NCBI RefSeq assembly: GCF_032854445.1
Contig: NC_088302.1
Location: 26,003,080-26,067,079 of the forward strand
Source: Liolophura sinensis
Taxonomy: Eukaryota; Mollusca; Polyplacophora; Chitonida; Chitonidae
Direction: 5' to 3'
Length of the DNA stretch: 64,000 nt
This document shows positions 12,060-25,100 of the stretch, piece after piece (position 1 is the stretch's first letter; each line of letters starts with the position of its first letter). The notes below the pieces were generated by a model. That model ran no database searches and was not told where the DNA came from. It saw only the letters and a program-made list of their open reading frames with translations. A program made the translations under genes and the position numbers.

Positions 12060-13463
12060 ATATTATCCAATATAATGCACAAAGTCTTGTCACACGGACA
12101 AGAGTTCAAACAGTTTATTTGTAAGTTAGACAAACCACCTGACATTTTATGTGTACAGGAAACTTTTCTCAAACCTAAGCTAAAATATAATATCCCAGGC
12201 TATTTCATTGCGGTATGACCGGGTTAACAAGACAAATTTTAACAACCAATGGGGATTGGCTTTCTTAAACAAATATGATTTGGTGATTCATAATAATGGA
12301 ACCGGAACAGGGTTTAATGCAATGTCAGGGGAATCAACCCGTTAGATCTCACGTTATCCTCACTTGACATATCGTCTGATCTGACATGGTCGGCTGATCA
12401 GAACAACTGTTGTGGGAGTGACCACTGTCCACTTATCATTGATGTTCGGGTAACACCAAAATTCAGTGATATAGGGCAACCACTTAGATGGAATATTAAA
12501 GAAGCAAATTGGGGGTTATTCCGCAGCAAATGTTTGTCTGTCTTAGTGGAGGAAGTTGCTAATGATAATGTTGATATATTTAATGATAATGTTATTTCTG
12601 CAATAACGTCAATAGCTAATGAAACTATTCCTCGAGCGGCTGGTAAATACCAACAGAAACAGCCCGTACCGTATTGGAATACTGAGTGTACTGACGCTAT
12701 TTAAGACAGAAAAAGAGCAAAGAATCGTGCATTGCGTTCTGGTAAAACAGAGGATATAATTGATTATAAGAAGAAAAAAGCAGCCATCCAGCGAATTAAA
12801 CAATCACAAAAATACCATAGGCGAAATTATTGCTCGAAACTAAACGAAGATACATCAGTAACTCAGGTCTGGAAACGAATTAAAAAAATCAAAGGCCAGA
12901 GTAAAAGTTTCTCTATTCCAGCTCTTGTTGAGGATAACGTCAATGCTATTCCGAACGAGAAAAAAGTGACCTCATGGCTGAGTCTTTTGCTGCGTTTTGC
13001 AGTGACGCTAATTATGACCCTGAATTTCTTGAACATAAGAGTAAATTTGAGCAAGCAATAGGAATATGGCAGCAGGAATGGGAAAATAGTGCCAAAGGTA
13101 GATTTTATTACAGTTTGTTTTCTACAGTAAGAAATGCTTGAGTGAATGTTTTTGATGAGATTGCAGTCGGGTCACGTTCCTTTGAATTTTTATCTCTGTG
13201 GAATTGGAAAGCATCCCACTGGGTTTTGTAACCACTGCGGTGTTTTAGAAACTATCGATCCTTTTTTAACTCGGTGTCCATATTATGGACAGATTCGTAA
13301 TTATATATTAAGACAGCTTTCGTTTTTAGGTGTGCAACAACCATCAGTGGCGACTCTTTTAAATCCACAAACCAACAAAGCTCAAATATTTAATTTGATA
13401 GTATTTTTGTCACAAGAAGTAAGAGATTCTGTTAGTTACTATATTAACCACCAAAATAATTAG
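12060..13463 (+). pseudogene. Retrotransposon ORF2 remnant lacking RT
   Basis: Endonuclease/exonuclease/phosphatase signatures are visible: PPDILCVQETFL near 12140-12170 (catalytic Glu) and GSDHCPLII near 12416-12442 (catalytic Asp-His). A part between them is deleted and there is a frameshift near 12340. A basic linker follows (WNTECTDAI then stop, RKRAKNRALRSGKT). At about 13055 the frame passes directly from linker (DPEFLEHKSKFEQA) to the post-RNase-H segment WQQEWENSAKGRFYYSLF. A stop at 13139 precedes the C-terminal finger (CNHCGVLETIDPFLTRCPYY). No YADD box or palm domain is present. Confidence 0.85.
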
Positions 13464-13621
13464 ATTCTGTTATCATCGGTATTATTTAACTCGTCTCTAA
13501 ATTTGATAACTAATAATTATCCTTTCAGGATGACAAGAAGAGAAAATATTTGGTTGCTCTGGCATGAATAGGGCTATTATGGCACCTGAATATGCCGATA
13601 TTTTCTAGTAGTAGTAGTAGT

Positions 13622-14860
13622 GGTACACGGCTGTAACATATTAAGTGGAATATCCAGGATCAGTACACGGCAGTAGCATATTAAGTGGAATGTCCTGGAT
13701 CAGTACTTGGTTATAGCACGTTATGTTGAATGTCCCAGATCAGAACTCGGTCAAAGCATGTTATGAGGAGTGTCTTGGGTCAGTACTTGGTTATAACGTG
13801 TCATGTGGAGTGTCTAGGATCAGTACACGGCTACAGCATATTAAGTGGAATATCCAGGATCAGTACTCGGCTATAGCATACTATGTGGAATATCCAGGAT
13901 CAGTACACGGCTATAGCATACTATGTGGAATATCCAGGATCAGTACACGGCTATATCATATTATGTGGAATGTCCAAGATCAGTACCTGGCTATAGCATA
14001 TTATGTGGAATGTCCAGTATGAGTGCACGGCTATGGCGTATTATGTGAAATGTCCAAGATTAGTTCAGGGATATAACATGCCATGTACAATGTCCAGTAT
14101 CAGTACACGGCAATAACCGTGTGGAATGTCCTGGATCAGTACTTGGTTATAGCATGTTATGTGGAATGTCCCAGATCAGTATTCTGTTAAAGCGTGTTAT
14201 GTGGAATCTCCTGGATCAGTACTTTGTTATACCATATTATGTGGAATGTCCTGCATCAGTACTCGGTTATAGCATATTATGTGGAATGTGATGCATCAGT
14301 ACTCGGTTATAGCATATTATGTGGAATGTCCAGGATCAGTACAAGACTTTATCATGTTATGTGGAATGTCCAGTATGAGTACACGACAATAGCATGTTAA
14401 TTCTAATAGTCAGCATGAGCACACGGCTATAATACGTTAACTTAAATGGTGAGTATCAGTACAGGGCTATAGAAGGTAAAGTGAGATAGTCAATACGTTG
14501 TCAATGTACAGGCTTTAGAATATTAAGTTAAATGTCCTATATCAGTACAAGGCTATACCATGTTATGTGGAATGTAAAGTCGAATGGCCAGAATAAATAA
14601 ACGGATATAGTATGTAAAGTGAAATGGTCAAAATAGATAAACGGCTATAGTATGTAAAGTGGAATGGCCAGAATCAATAAACGGCTATAGTATGTAAAGA
14701 GGACTGTCCAGAATCAGTAAACGGCTGTAGTATGTAAAGTTAAATGGCCAGAATCAATAAACGGCTATAGTATGTAAAGTGGAATGGCCAGAATCAGTAA
14801 ACGGACATAGTATGTAAAGTGGAATGGCCAGAATCAGTAAAGTGGAATGGTTAAGCTTAG
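13622..14860. repeat. 40-bp minisatellite array, right part
   Basis: Continuation of the 40-bp family past the retrotransposon. Units up to about 14400 read TATGTGGAATGTCCAGGATC and AGTACACGGCTATAGCATAT. From about 14580 a diverged 40-bp sub-family (GGCCAGAATCAATAAACGGC, TATAGTATGTAAAGTGGAAT) repeats six or seven times. Sub-family blocks in one array suggest several separate rounds of amplification. Confidence 0.9.
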
Positions 14861-14869
14861 TGCTAGTAC

Positions 14870-15412
14870 TTGGCCCGCTTGCACAAAGAAATTTTAGCTA
14901 CAGCCGATTGTAGACCTTACGAATGAGTTAACAATTGGTTGTGAAAATAAGTTGCGCCTCTTGCTCAACGGAATTGTAAGACGATTATAAATTTTTGAAG
15001 TTATAACCAATCTGACTCGTACATAAAAGAGGCCCGTATAAATTTATAATGTACCGGTTAAAAACTTGTACGCAATATTGATTCAGCAGCTAACAACTCA
15101 AAAACATGTGGGAAAAAGCGCAAACTATCTTTTTGAGACAATTACATTGCACATCTTTGTAAAGCGGAAAAAGTACTTACTGGCTGTCTACTCAAGACAA
15201 GTATTTGTATTTAGTGTTAGGGTTGGGGCAATTGTAAATTATTTGCAATACACGTCCGACCCGATTGTAATATTTGATTATAAGTTACAACTATCGTAGC
15301 TTATAATCCCTTCGTGGTAGGATGTGCGAATGTAAGCTACGGCTACGATCGAGATCTTAGTTTTTTGCAATCAACTTAGGCTTTCGATCCCTTTGTGCAC
15401 ACGGTCCTAGTT
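14870..15412. mobile_element. Possible MITE with diverged inverted ends
   Basis: The ends are roughly inverted copies. The left end is CCCGCTTGCACAAAGAAATT; the right end, read on the minus strand, is GACCGTGTGCACAAAGGGAT. Inside is a short hairpin-forming pair, CGTAGCTTA near 15294 and TAAGCTACG near 15333. There is no transposase. No clear target-site duplication is visible, so this is a tentative call. Confidence 0.3.
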
Positions 15413-15431
15413 AAGCTGTGGTCTCAAATTT

Positions 15432-15573
15432 TTTTTTTTTTTTGATTGGTGTTTTACGCCGTACTCAAGAATATTTCACGTATACGACCGCGACCAGCAT
15501 TATGGTGGGTGGAAAAGAGCAGAGCCCGGGGGAAACCCACGACCATCCGCAGGTTGCTGGCAGACCTTCCCAC
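15432..15573 (-). mobile_element. 5'-truncated family-A SINE with target-site duplication
   Basis: Inverted tail and body of family A (TTTTGATTGGTGTTTTACGC onward), ending at CAGACCTTCCCAC. The tRNA head is missing. The 12 bases GGTCTCAAATTT flank it on both sides (15420-15431 and 15574-15585), so truncation happened during insertion rather than by later deletion. Confidence 0.9.
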
Positions 15574-15585
15574 GGTCTCAAATTT

Positions 15586-16169
15586 CAAAACAATCTCCAC
15601 GTAACAAAGGTTACATAGATAGATAGATTAGAAACTAAAAAGCAGTCTTTGTACTGTTTGCTGTAAATCTGGTTAGATGGGGTTAAGCGGGGACTGACAG
15701 GTCTTAGGACTTCAGTCTACAGGTGATATTTAATCTTGACACACTTCTAAAAAATTTTTTGCGGGGACTGCTCTCATGAACAACTCTACGAATGCTTCTA
15801 CAGTCTGCACCTCAAAAAAGTTAGCCGCTACAAACATACACATGGACTAAATGCGTAGTGAAGTAGTAAATGCTGTCGGAGACACCTTTGTCGAAACTCC
15901 ATCTAAGCCAAATACCTAGGTGACGAAGGACGTTTTACTTCCTGATTGCCGGGGTAACTTTGAGCAGTGTTGTAAATACTGCGACGAAGTCACGACCATA
16001 TTTTCCCTCAGTCCTGGACTCGAGTGAAAAACTTCCGTGCGCTTTTGCGCTGGGCAATTTAACGCAAGAGTCACGTTTCCTGTTTAAGTATCTGTTTCTG
16101 AGAGAGACGGATAAATCGGACCTGGCCAGTTTAATACATCCATGAGCCGACAGTTCAAGGATCAACAGT
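15586..16169. other. Upstream region of DUOX
   Basis: Between the truncated SINE and the DUOX start codon. A short GATA run sits near 15617-15628. I see no convincing TATA box or initiator, and transcription start and any untranslated exon cannot be placed. An in-frame TGA at 16143-16145 lies upstream of the first ATG. Confidence 0.4.
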
Positions 16170-19100
16170 ATGCTGTACACGGCCTTCGTCTGCCTTGTCT
16201 GCCTGGCAATAGGCACAAGGAGCCAAGGTAATATCTGACTTTTCTATTAATTTATTTGTATAGTGCTTTAATAAGCTCTTGTCGGCAGACATTATTTTTC
16301 AGAGATCGGATTAACAAAATCAAAAGCAATTATGATGCCCTTCAAAGATAAATTCGGTCTTTTTTAAATCCATGTGTGACTGCTTACTGAATTGACTCGA
16401 CGTAGAATATAGTTTTATTCGAACATAGCCCACATTCATAAGCAGGCCTATATCGAATGGCTCCTAAACGATGTACCGTAAGGCATTATTAGCCTCCGTT
16501 GGCTTTTCTGTCACCATAACTTGGCATTGAATACTATTTTCCTGGTCATAACCTGTCAGACGTTCAGAAGGTTTTTATAACTCCCTGTGATATCACTGAA
16601 CATGTGGCTTACTACAGTAATTATATGTAAGGCCTGTTTTTGCTACTTAACTGGAAAGGCTGAACTGCAAAGTATCTCTTTCCGGCCTTGAGTGTTGTTT
16701 GCTATGCGTCATGAAATCTTGTAACGGGAAGTAAAGTTTGTGTTCTCAAAACAAATGTGCTAATAAATACAATTTCGATAATTAAAGCAAAACCAAAAAA
16801 AAAAAAAAAAACCCCAAAAAACAACTAAATTTGAAAAAAACAGTGCAGTAATGAATCGGTAAGTTTATTTTACCACGGAAAGTGTCTGTATTGGAATGAA
16901 CCAAATTTCGGTATAATGAGCTGACGTCATTTTATCCACACAACACAACGTTGTCATTGTTTTGGATCTCTTCCATGGTAAGTTCTTTGTAACTGCTGTA
17001 GACTCCGAGAGTGCATATCTCCGCCGCAGCTAAACATACATGTAGTATCTCCCCCAACATGCAAAAAAGAGGAAAAATACAGTATTTTTTTCTATTTCAA
17101 CGGGAGCAAAATTGTCACTTTTGGGCTCAAGACAGAGGAATGCAGATATCCATGTTCTAGTGTAACTGAAGTCGTTGGTTACCGCCCTAAATTAACGGCT
17201 TAAAACACTAAAACATAGTCGACGATCTTCGCTAAGAAATAGGTTTCACAAATACTATATTCCAACTTTTAACACATCTAGGGACTACACGTATTATCAT
17301 TATAAGCAAAAATGGCACTGTTTTCCTGACAAGAACCTTAAGCACGTTGAACTAAACACGGAGCCTTCTGTTTCAAAGTAGGCTAACGTTAAATTACGTT
17401 TTTGGGTGAAGCAAACATTTACTCAGTATAAGGCACATCTTAGTCTTTAAGAGTCATTAAGATAGAAACATTAAGAATCAAATTTCCTGGGTTGGGACTC
17501 AGATATAGATCAGCTGCATAGTTTAATATGCTAGTATTTAACTCAAACCCAAGCAGTGCAGAAAATGTCACTCAGTAAAGTTGCTGACAAACAGTGAGAA
17601 AAGAGAGACAGGTAGACAAACAAACGCTGGCAAATGCATGACTTTGTTAGGCAGAGATACCTAATAAACGTATAAAAAGGCTAATCTAACAATATACATG
17701 TACACAGATTAGAGTGGAGCAGCCATGATGTAATGAAAATCATTATACCAAAATATAGAACATAAAGCCAACGATCTAAAGTGTTTTTTTTTTCTCACGT
17801 TACCTCTTGTACATAGTACACAGTATACATGCATTAGTTCTGAAGGGCTCCGTTGTAGGCCTACCTTCATATACGGTGATAACTGACATTTAATTATCGA
17901 GGCCTACGCGGGGTGCCTTTTTCTTTTCGTCCTGAATACACCTTGAGAAACATATCAGTACCTATATCAATCATGCTAACACCCAAGTCTGGAGAGTGAC
18001 TTGCCATTACAACTTTACACGTAGACTGATGAATAGTTTCTATAGGAATCTTTTCTTCCCTCTTTATTCCCCTCTATATATATATAATACTTTAAGGAAA
18101 CACCCAGAAACCCACAAAGTTAAGAAACACTATAGCGTCATTCACATATGGCATGTTGAACGCTGGCTATTGGCCGATCTTGCATGACGTAAATGGAGTG
18201 TCGGCAAGACAGAAGTGCACATCTTCTCTGTGGAGCGGTACACAACGTGGGATACCGTAGTGTAAATAAATACATGTACGTTTATGATTGGGGAATATTA
18301 CAGCATTTATCAGCTTGTCCTATTCAGTAAGAGAAACGAGAACACAGGGTGTCTTTGCCTCACCATACGGATGTATGTAAAAGTGTGTTAAAAACCACGC
18401 TTGAAACCTTTGTTTAGGTGTGTATTTCATACATGTATTTTTGTTTGCTCCCTCACACTGACCTGGCAATGAACACCAAGCGATCATTCCAATCTCGTCC
18501 TGGTTCATTTGCCCTGCACAACTTTGGTATCTTACGCGCTTTGTATTGCGCCACCTCTGTAGCGTGTCGCATGTTACGTGCGCGCCTGCTGTTACTATAA
18601 ACTGGGTTTAGTGTTGGGTACAGCTCTCACTATGTTTAAAGTTGAGCCAGTTCCCAAACACATTCTCATATGCAAACTTCACATCCTCAGATTTATAAAC
18701 TATAAAACAATGGCAGACTATATATGTACTTAAGATCACTCAGGTGTTACCGGTATAGCGGGGATTGCTCTCGACGCGCGGTAGTTAGTTCAGGATACAT
18801 AAGCTACACGAAATTTTGTATGGTCCTTGTTTTAAGAACAGAACTGAAATGATTATTTCTCAAACCCGAATATTATGATATTATTATCAAGTTGTTCAGG
18901 CTTTGTTGCGTACTTTGCTAATCCTATTAAATAACCAGTGACACAAAAGATCGTGTACCTTTCCATTCTGTTGTTAAAATTGACAGTTCAGTTTCAATGA
19001 AAGGAAAATTTATTTGTTTGATTGGCGTTTTATGCCTTACTCAGGAATGTTTAAATTATACGAAGGCGGCCAGCCCGAGGAAAACCATGACAATAATAAT

Positions 19101-22100
19101 ATATCCCCAGCTGGATTAGCCCTTATTCACAGAATTCTATTATCATAATTAAATATGCCATGAACTTGGTGAAATAGATACGAAAGCATTTTATGCAGAT
19201 TGTATATAACAGCCCCATAAACAATACAAACAGCTTAAGAGCCATGAAGTGAAATTCAACTTGTAAATCATAAAAAGTACTGTTTAAAACCATATCTAAA
19301 AGCGAACATTAATAATGTTAGTTTTAATACTTTCAATACATCCAGGGGGCCTCCGTGGCTCAGTTGGTTAGCGCACTAGCTCAGCGCAATGACCCAGGAG
19401 TCTCTCACCAATGCGGTCGCTGTGAGTTCAAGTCCAGCTCATACTGGCTTCCTCTTCGGCCCTACGTGGGAAGGTCTGCAGCGACCTGCGGATGGTCGTG
19501 GATTTCCCCCTGGCTCTGGCCGGTTTCCACCCACCATAATGCTGACCGCCGTCGTATAAGTGAAATATTCTTGAGTACGTCGTAAAACACCAATCAAATA
19601 AATAGATAAATTCAATACATTCAAACATCGGTGTGAGAGTAAAATTAACAAGGAGACAGATTTCACCTGTAATAGTGCGCGTGTGACCTCCAGCCGATTG
19701 TAATTACACTATCCCCACTGCTATGGTTGACTAAGAATCATGTATCCTTGGCACCATTCAACGTAATTGTATGTTAAATGATATGACAACACAACATTTT
19801 GAGTATTTCTAGACAAGTTAAGATTTTTTTTTTTTTTTTTTTTTGATTGGTGTTTTACGCCGTAGTCAAGAATATTTCACTTATACGACGGCGGCCAGCA
19901 TTATGGTGGGTGGAAACCGGGCAGAGGCCGGGGGAAACCCACGGCCATCCGCAGGTTGCTGGCAGACCTTCTCACGTACGGCCGCCAGCATGAGCTGGAC
20001 TTGAACTCACAGCGACTGCATTGGTGAGAGACTCCTGGGTCATTACGCTGCGCTAGCGCTTTAACCGACTGAGCCACGGAGGCCCCGACAAGTTTAGACA
20101 AGTGACATCTTCTGTTAGGAGTTTTTTTCTATCAAAATTCGAAAATTTTTGACAAAGGAATTGAATATGTGACGTTTAAATATATTTAAAAAATGTCGAT
20201 AATTAGGATTCACGCTTAGCACAGGGCTTACTAATCAAGTACCACATGTGGGGAACCATCTTGACCCCACACTAAAGGCCTTTTTGGCTGTTCGTTGATG
20301 GTTACGTCGCTTGTTTTATTTTGATTTATCTAGAGGAGGAGAGGCCGAAAATTGAATACCCACCCTTCGACGGTTTCTTCAATAACCTCAACATTCCCAA
20401 CCAAGGTGCTATAGGTGAGTATGTCCTGAAACCGACTCAAGTGTGGCTCTTAAAGCGAAAGAACTTCCTGTAAGGTTCATCTCATCTGGATGCTCGCCTG
20501 CAGCTCACAAGGTAATAATTAGGTCATCTGAAAATTTTGTGGTGTGTTGATGAAAGAAAGGGGCCCTGTAGCACATTTGAAACGTGAGTTCCCAAGCCAC
20601 TGCTTTTGTTGAGTTCCTAAGTGTATTGTTATTCTTAGGTTCCAACAACATCCACAAAACCCTTGTCGCAGACAAGTATCTTCCAGGCGACATCAAGTGC
20701 TTTGTGTTTTACGAACGAACCAGTAATCAAAAATCCAAAAATAAAACGGAAAATCCACGCTTTTAGTCCGATCTTGATATTTTTATGATTTTCATGTTTT
20801 TCAAAGCTTTGGGATCATGTAAATATATCTTCATCAGGAAACAAAAAAATGCTGGGACAGTCCATATTTTTCTATACATGAGAAATCTTTATTTTTTTTC
20901 ATGCGCTCCTCCGACATTGAAAAAGTCCTTTGATTTTACATCATCAGATAGTCATGTAATTCGGATGAGCACAACGGCGTACTCTGATGGTGTGTATGAG
21001 CCAGCAGGCGATGACCGACCTAATGCCCTCGACCTCAGCCAGGCATTCCACAAGGCAGAAGACGGTGAGGACCTCAGAATGGCCTCTGAAGGGTCCCAGA
21101 GAAACCGAACAGCCTTCATGGTCTTCTTTGGTAAGAATGAGACGAATTTCAACTTCTACGATAAAAAAAATTAGCAAGCCTTGAAACGATATGCGTATGT
21201 GGGAAGGTGTGTCAGCAGCCTGCGGATGGTCATGGGTTTTCTTCTCCCATCATAATGCTGGCCGCCGTCGTATAAGTGAAATTCTTGAGTACGGTGTAGA
21301 ACACCAATCAAATAAATAAATAAACGAAACGGTATGCTTCTTAATTATGTCATCGTGGAAAGTCAGCGGCCACTGATTTAAGTGACACATAGGCAAACTC
21401 ATGTAAGAATTGTGTTTTTGTTGTTGTTGTTGTTTACATATGCAAGAAAGATAAATTAACCAATATTTCAAATTGTTCAGCTCACGAACGAATTGACAAG
21501 CGACTCAGTATATGACTAAATTAAGGTAATAAATGAGGGGGAGCGGGGAGATCGACAAAGGCTAATAAGGAGGAACTGAATAAAGGTATCAGTCATATTA
21601 ATGTTTTTATTTTGTAAAAAGGAATATGTGGTAGAAGGATTTATAAGAACAGAAACCATAAATTATAATATCATTGGATAATTTGACATATTTAGGCCAG
21701 CAGGTTGTAGAGGAAATCATGGATGTCCAGCGACCAGGGTGTCCGCCAGAGTTCCTCTTTGTTCCAATCACAGAGAAGTATTTACGATACGCGAATCTTA
21801 CGGGGAAGGCCATGCCATTGTTACGGACTAGGTACGACCAGAGCACAGGGCTGTCCCCCAACAACCCCCGCCAACAGGTGAGCGACTGTCCTGTTTATCG
21901 CGTGACGTGATCTCCGTATCAAGTGGGTTCACACGGATTTATTATCCATTTCGCTTGATAAATACTTGTTATTTCTTCCCGCAGTTCTTTATAAACAAAT
22001 TGTAAATAATTCATGAAAAAGATTCATTCTGTCCTGGCTTGTTTTAAGAACTAGAATATAGTACAGTTTTGCTTTTGCTGAAGTAAAAATTGCTTTATGT

Positions 22101-25100
22101 CTTTGAGGATATACAGAAGACAGAAGGTCACGCAGAAATGCAATCTACATGATTTAAATTTGTTTTATTATGTATTTTTAGCTGAACGAAAATACACCCT
22201 ATTTGGACGGTAGCCTGTTCTATGGTCCAGCTAAAGCTTGGGCTGATTTAATTCGCGAATTTGAGGGGGGCAAATTAAAGGCGCAGGATCCTAATGCGGA
22301 TATTAAAAGTAGCTTTCCTGCCGACAACGACATCCGTTTGCCTATGGCGAACCCACCGGCTCCTCGGCAGGCTGAAATATTCCCCGTCAACAGATTCTAC
22401 CGTGAGTATTCGTTTCTCTGGACAATTATTGTCCCAATGAGAATTTTGTAATGAAAGGTCTATGCAGATGTTTGAGCTGTTTTCTTCGTTTGAAAAACGT
22501 TATCGTGTACGAGAAATCACGCTTTTGAACAAGATTAGGCCCTATCTGATTCCCAGATATATTTTTGATCACGTGTCTGCTCTATAATTACACGTGAAAA
22601 GTGTGATTACACAGTTGATATCTGAATTGTATCCGGTTTTTCACATGTATTACCCGAGTGACTAATTCGCGTTTGCAGGTTTTTTCTGTATCTCTGACAA
22701 AAGAGATAATAGACACATCTGTTTTGAACTTATATGTGTAAAGTACAATCTTGTTCTCCGCATAGTTCAGATCAGCATCTCAGTTTTTCCATTTTTTGCT
22801 TAGTTCTTAGAAAATTCATTCAGCCGTCACATACGCAGGCTATACCTAAAAATATGGATTCACCAATTATGCCGTTTGTGTTTTGCTTGACCCTTCTTAT
22901 ACCTATATGTACATGTATAAACCCTCTGTGGGGATATCTGGTTTAGATTTATCTCTGAATGACGACGGTAGGGCCTATTGTTAGATAAGAACGATTTTAT
23001 TGATAAGATATACTTTTATTTTCTTCACTGTGATAATGTTTACCCCCTTTTATATTTCTGGATAACGTTTTCATATCTTTAATTCATTGCTGAGGTTTTT
23101 CACTGTTTTTTTTTGTTTTTCTCCTGTTATTTCGAACAATACCATGTACATGCACCGGCAGGTCTCGGAAATCCACGCGGCAACGAGAACCCATTCCTTT
23201 TGACCTTTGGTGTCATCTGGTTCCGGTGGCACAATATGGTCGCAAAAAGTTTGAGTGAACAAAACCCAAACTGGAACGACGAGACGTTATTCCTGGAGGC
23301 CAGAAAGCGTGTTGTAGCCCATCATCAGGTAATGAATCTATTGCATGTTTAGGGCTTAGATTTGTTTGCATGTAATAACTGCAGAAAAAGTCGAATCTTG
23401 CTTGAAAACGAACAAATGACTTCATTTGTCAAGGGTTGTTGGTCGGCTACACTGACGTATCTGTGGTCCAGCCGCATTACCCAACTGACATGTAGGTCCA
23501 AGTACGCATCACCGCCTTAGCCTCCGACAAGGCTTCCTTGCCTGATTTCTCTTTGAATCATGACAGGTCAGCTACTTATGGAGCAAGGCTATGGTGAATC
23601 AGTCACTGACATGACCGTACATGTACAACCCAGACGTGTGGATTTTTTAAAGTGTTTGAAGAACATTGTTGTATTGGCCGACGGGTTTCTGAAAATCCCT
23701 CAATTTCGAATTTCTTCCTTACCAGTAGAAGGAAAAGTTGCCTGAGTCACATTTCGTGGGGTTGCCCTGACTATGTTTCCCGCCATGTTAACCCATAACT
23801 ACATATCCATCATATGTGTCAAACCTAGCAGGTATTCCCTCACTGCAAAAACGAAACGTACTCTCTTACACAGGTGATATAGCAGAGTAATGTTTCTGGC
23901 AGGAGAATTCTCAAGCCGTAAGTAGCCGTAAGTCCACTCAACCTCTGTTAAAAAGCATGCACATCTGGCATACCGTGTCGTAAACGAAGCTATTTCAGAA
24001 TTATCACGGACGACCAATGGGAACGACCGTACTCTCTCCTGACGAAAAGTCGTAAACAGTAAATGACAGTTGGGATGTGCAGACATCTTTAGCTTACAAC
24101 AATGATGCAAAGAAATGAAAATATTCTGTCGATTTCAAGGAACACTGTAAAGTACGTGTAGCTCAACTAGTATAAACAGTGAGCAATCGTCTTGTGGTAG
24201 CCCAGAGGCGTGATTTGTGAACGAAAAGCAAGCTCCTGGAGGCTTAATTTCCATTTCCCCTTTCCTTGGCGTTGTTGTGGTGAAAGGAGAGGGTATATGT
24301 GCAGGCCATTTTCTGTGGGATTGAATAATAATGAAAGGCTGTGTGGAAAGAGGAAACTTGCAGACGAGAGAGGAAGCCTGTGTACAAGGACATCAAAATG
24401 CGTTACAAGCAAGCAGAGTGGCTCGAGTGGACGACGATCGGCAGTCCATCTCCCAGCACGTTTGTTTCTTGATGCAGTTACTCATACTACACACAGTAGA
24501 TGACAGAATGGCATCAGAAAAATTTAATATGGCATGTATGTATCTCACATCAGTAAGAAATGGATCTAATTTTTCTTTAAAATGTTCAGTCATGGAGTGC
24601 GTCATGTTTAACATATGCATATTTGTTCTGAACAAGACAGAAGAGTGAAAACGCATCCTTAACATTAAAGCACTGCATTAATACATCTACATGTAAAACC
24701 ATTTCATCTCAAGATCAGATGTATGGTATCAATATTTATTGCTTATTTAACCTTTAACTCTTGTTAAAGCAGATATTTGATTTAAGGTCATGTGTGGAAA
24801 TATACATGTCCTCACATTACCTTATGGGAAATCGTCATAAGGGGATATTATGTCTACAACTTTCATCAGAGCCCTTACATGCTGCACATATGGGTGGACA
24901 TGGAATCTAGAGTACATTCCCCTTCTCCCGCCGTTTGTGGGGCCTTGGTGACAATTTAATAGAATAGAAAGAATCTAATACCCATTGATCAGTTTATATG
25001 GTCACTAAATATTTGGTGGTTTACAAGTTATTTTGAACTACTGTATATCCTTGCCCTTTTTTGATAATAACTAAACCACATACATGTAATTGGGCATACT

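Larger units (their letters stand above)
10658..13621 (+). mobile_element. Internally deleted non-LTR retrotransposon
   Basis: An element of about 2.96 kb inserted in the 40-bp array. It is bounded by GGTACACGGCT on both sides (10647-10657 and 13622-13632) and ends in a (TAG)n tail at 13606-13621, both typical of target-primed insertion. Inside are a gag-like ORF1 remnant with CCHC zinc knuckles, then an ORF2 remnant with an apurinic-type endonuclease, a linker and a C-terminal domain with a Cys-His finger. The reverse transcriptase and RNase H expected between them are missing. Layout and motifs fit the Jockey/I/CR1-type group of LINEs; the clade cannot be fixed without the RT. Stops and frameshifts make it non-autonomous and dead. 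Confidence 0.88.
16228..20333. other. DUOX intron 1 (4.1 kb)
   Basis: Contains three family-A SINE copies or fragments (19010-19092 minus, 19346-19610 plus, 19826-20086 minus), poly-A and poly-T tracts near 16797 and 17786, and otherwise unique AT-rich sequence with no other gene recognised. Large first introns often carry enhancers, but no specific element can be read here. Confidence 0.7.

Noticed and set aside
15935-16216. Minus-strand frame over DUOX exon 1, as a possible head-to-head DUOXA exon
   Set aside because: It has no DUOXA-like sequence and is the antisense of the DUOX 5' region.
19346-19420. tRNA genes at SINE heads
   Set aside because: Box A and box B are present but the cloverleaf is not, and each is followed by the SINE body; these are SINE promoters, not tRNA genes.
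20640-20766. Extra DUOX exon after exon 2 with a good acceptor
   Set aside because: The peptide ([17 protein letters not shown]) has no place in DUOX, and exon 2 joins exon 3 at 20948 in phase to give the expected [18 protein letters not shown] order.
23799-24665. Nested gene in DUOX intron 6
   Set aside because: Overlapping frames on both strands with no motif, no consistent splice pattern and AT-rich composition.
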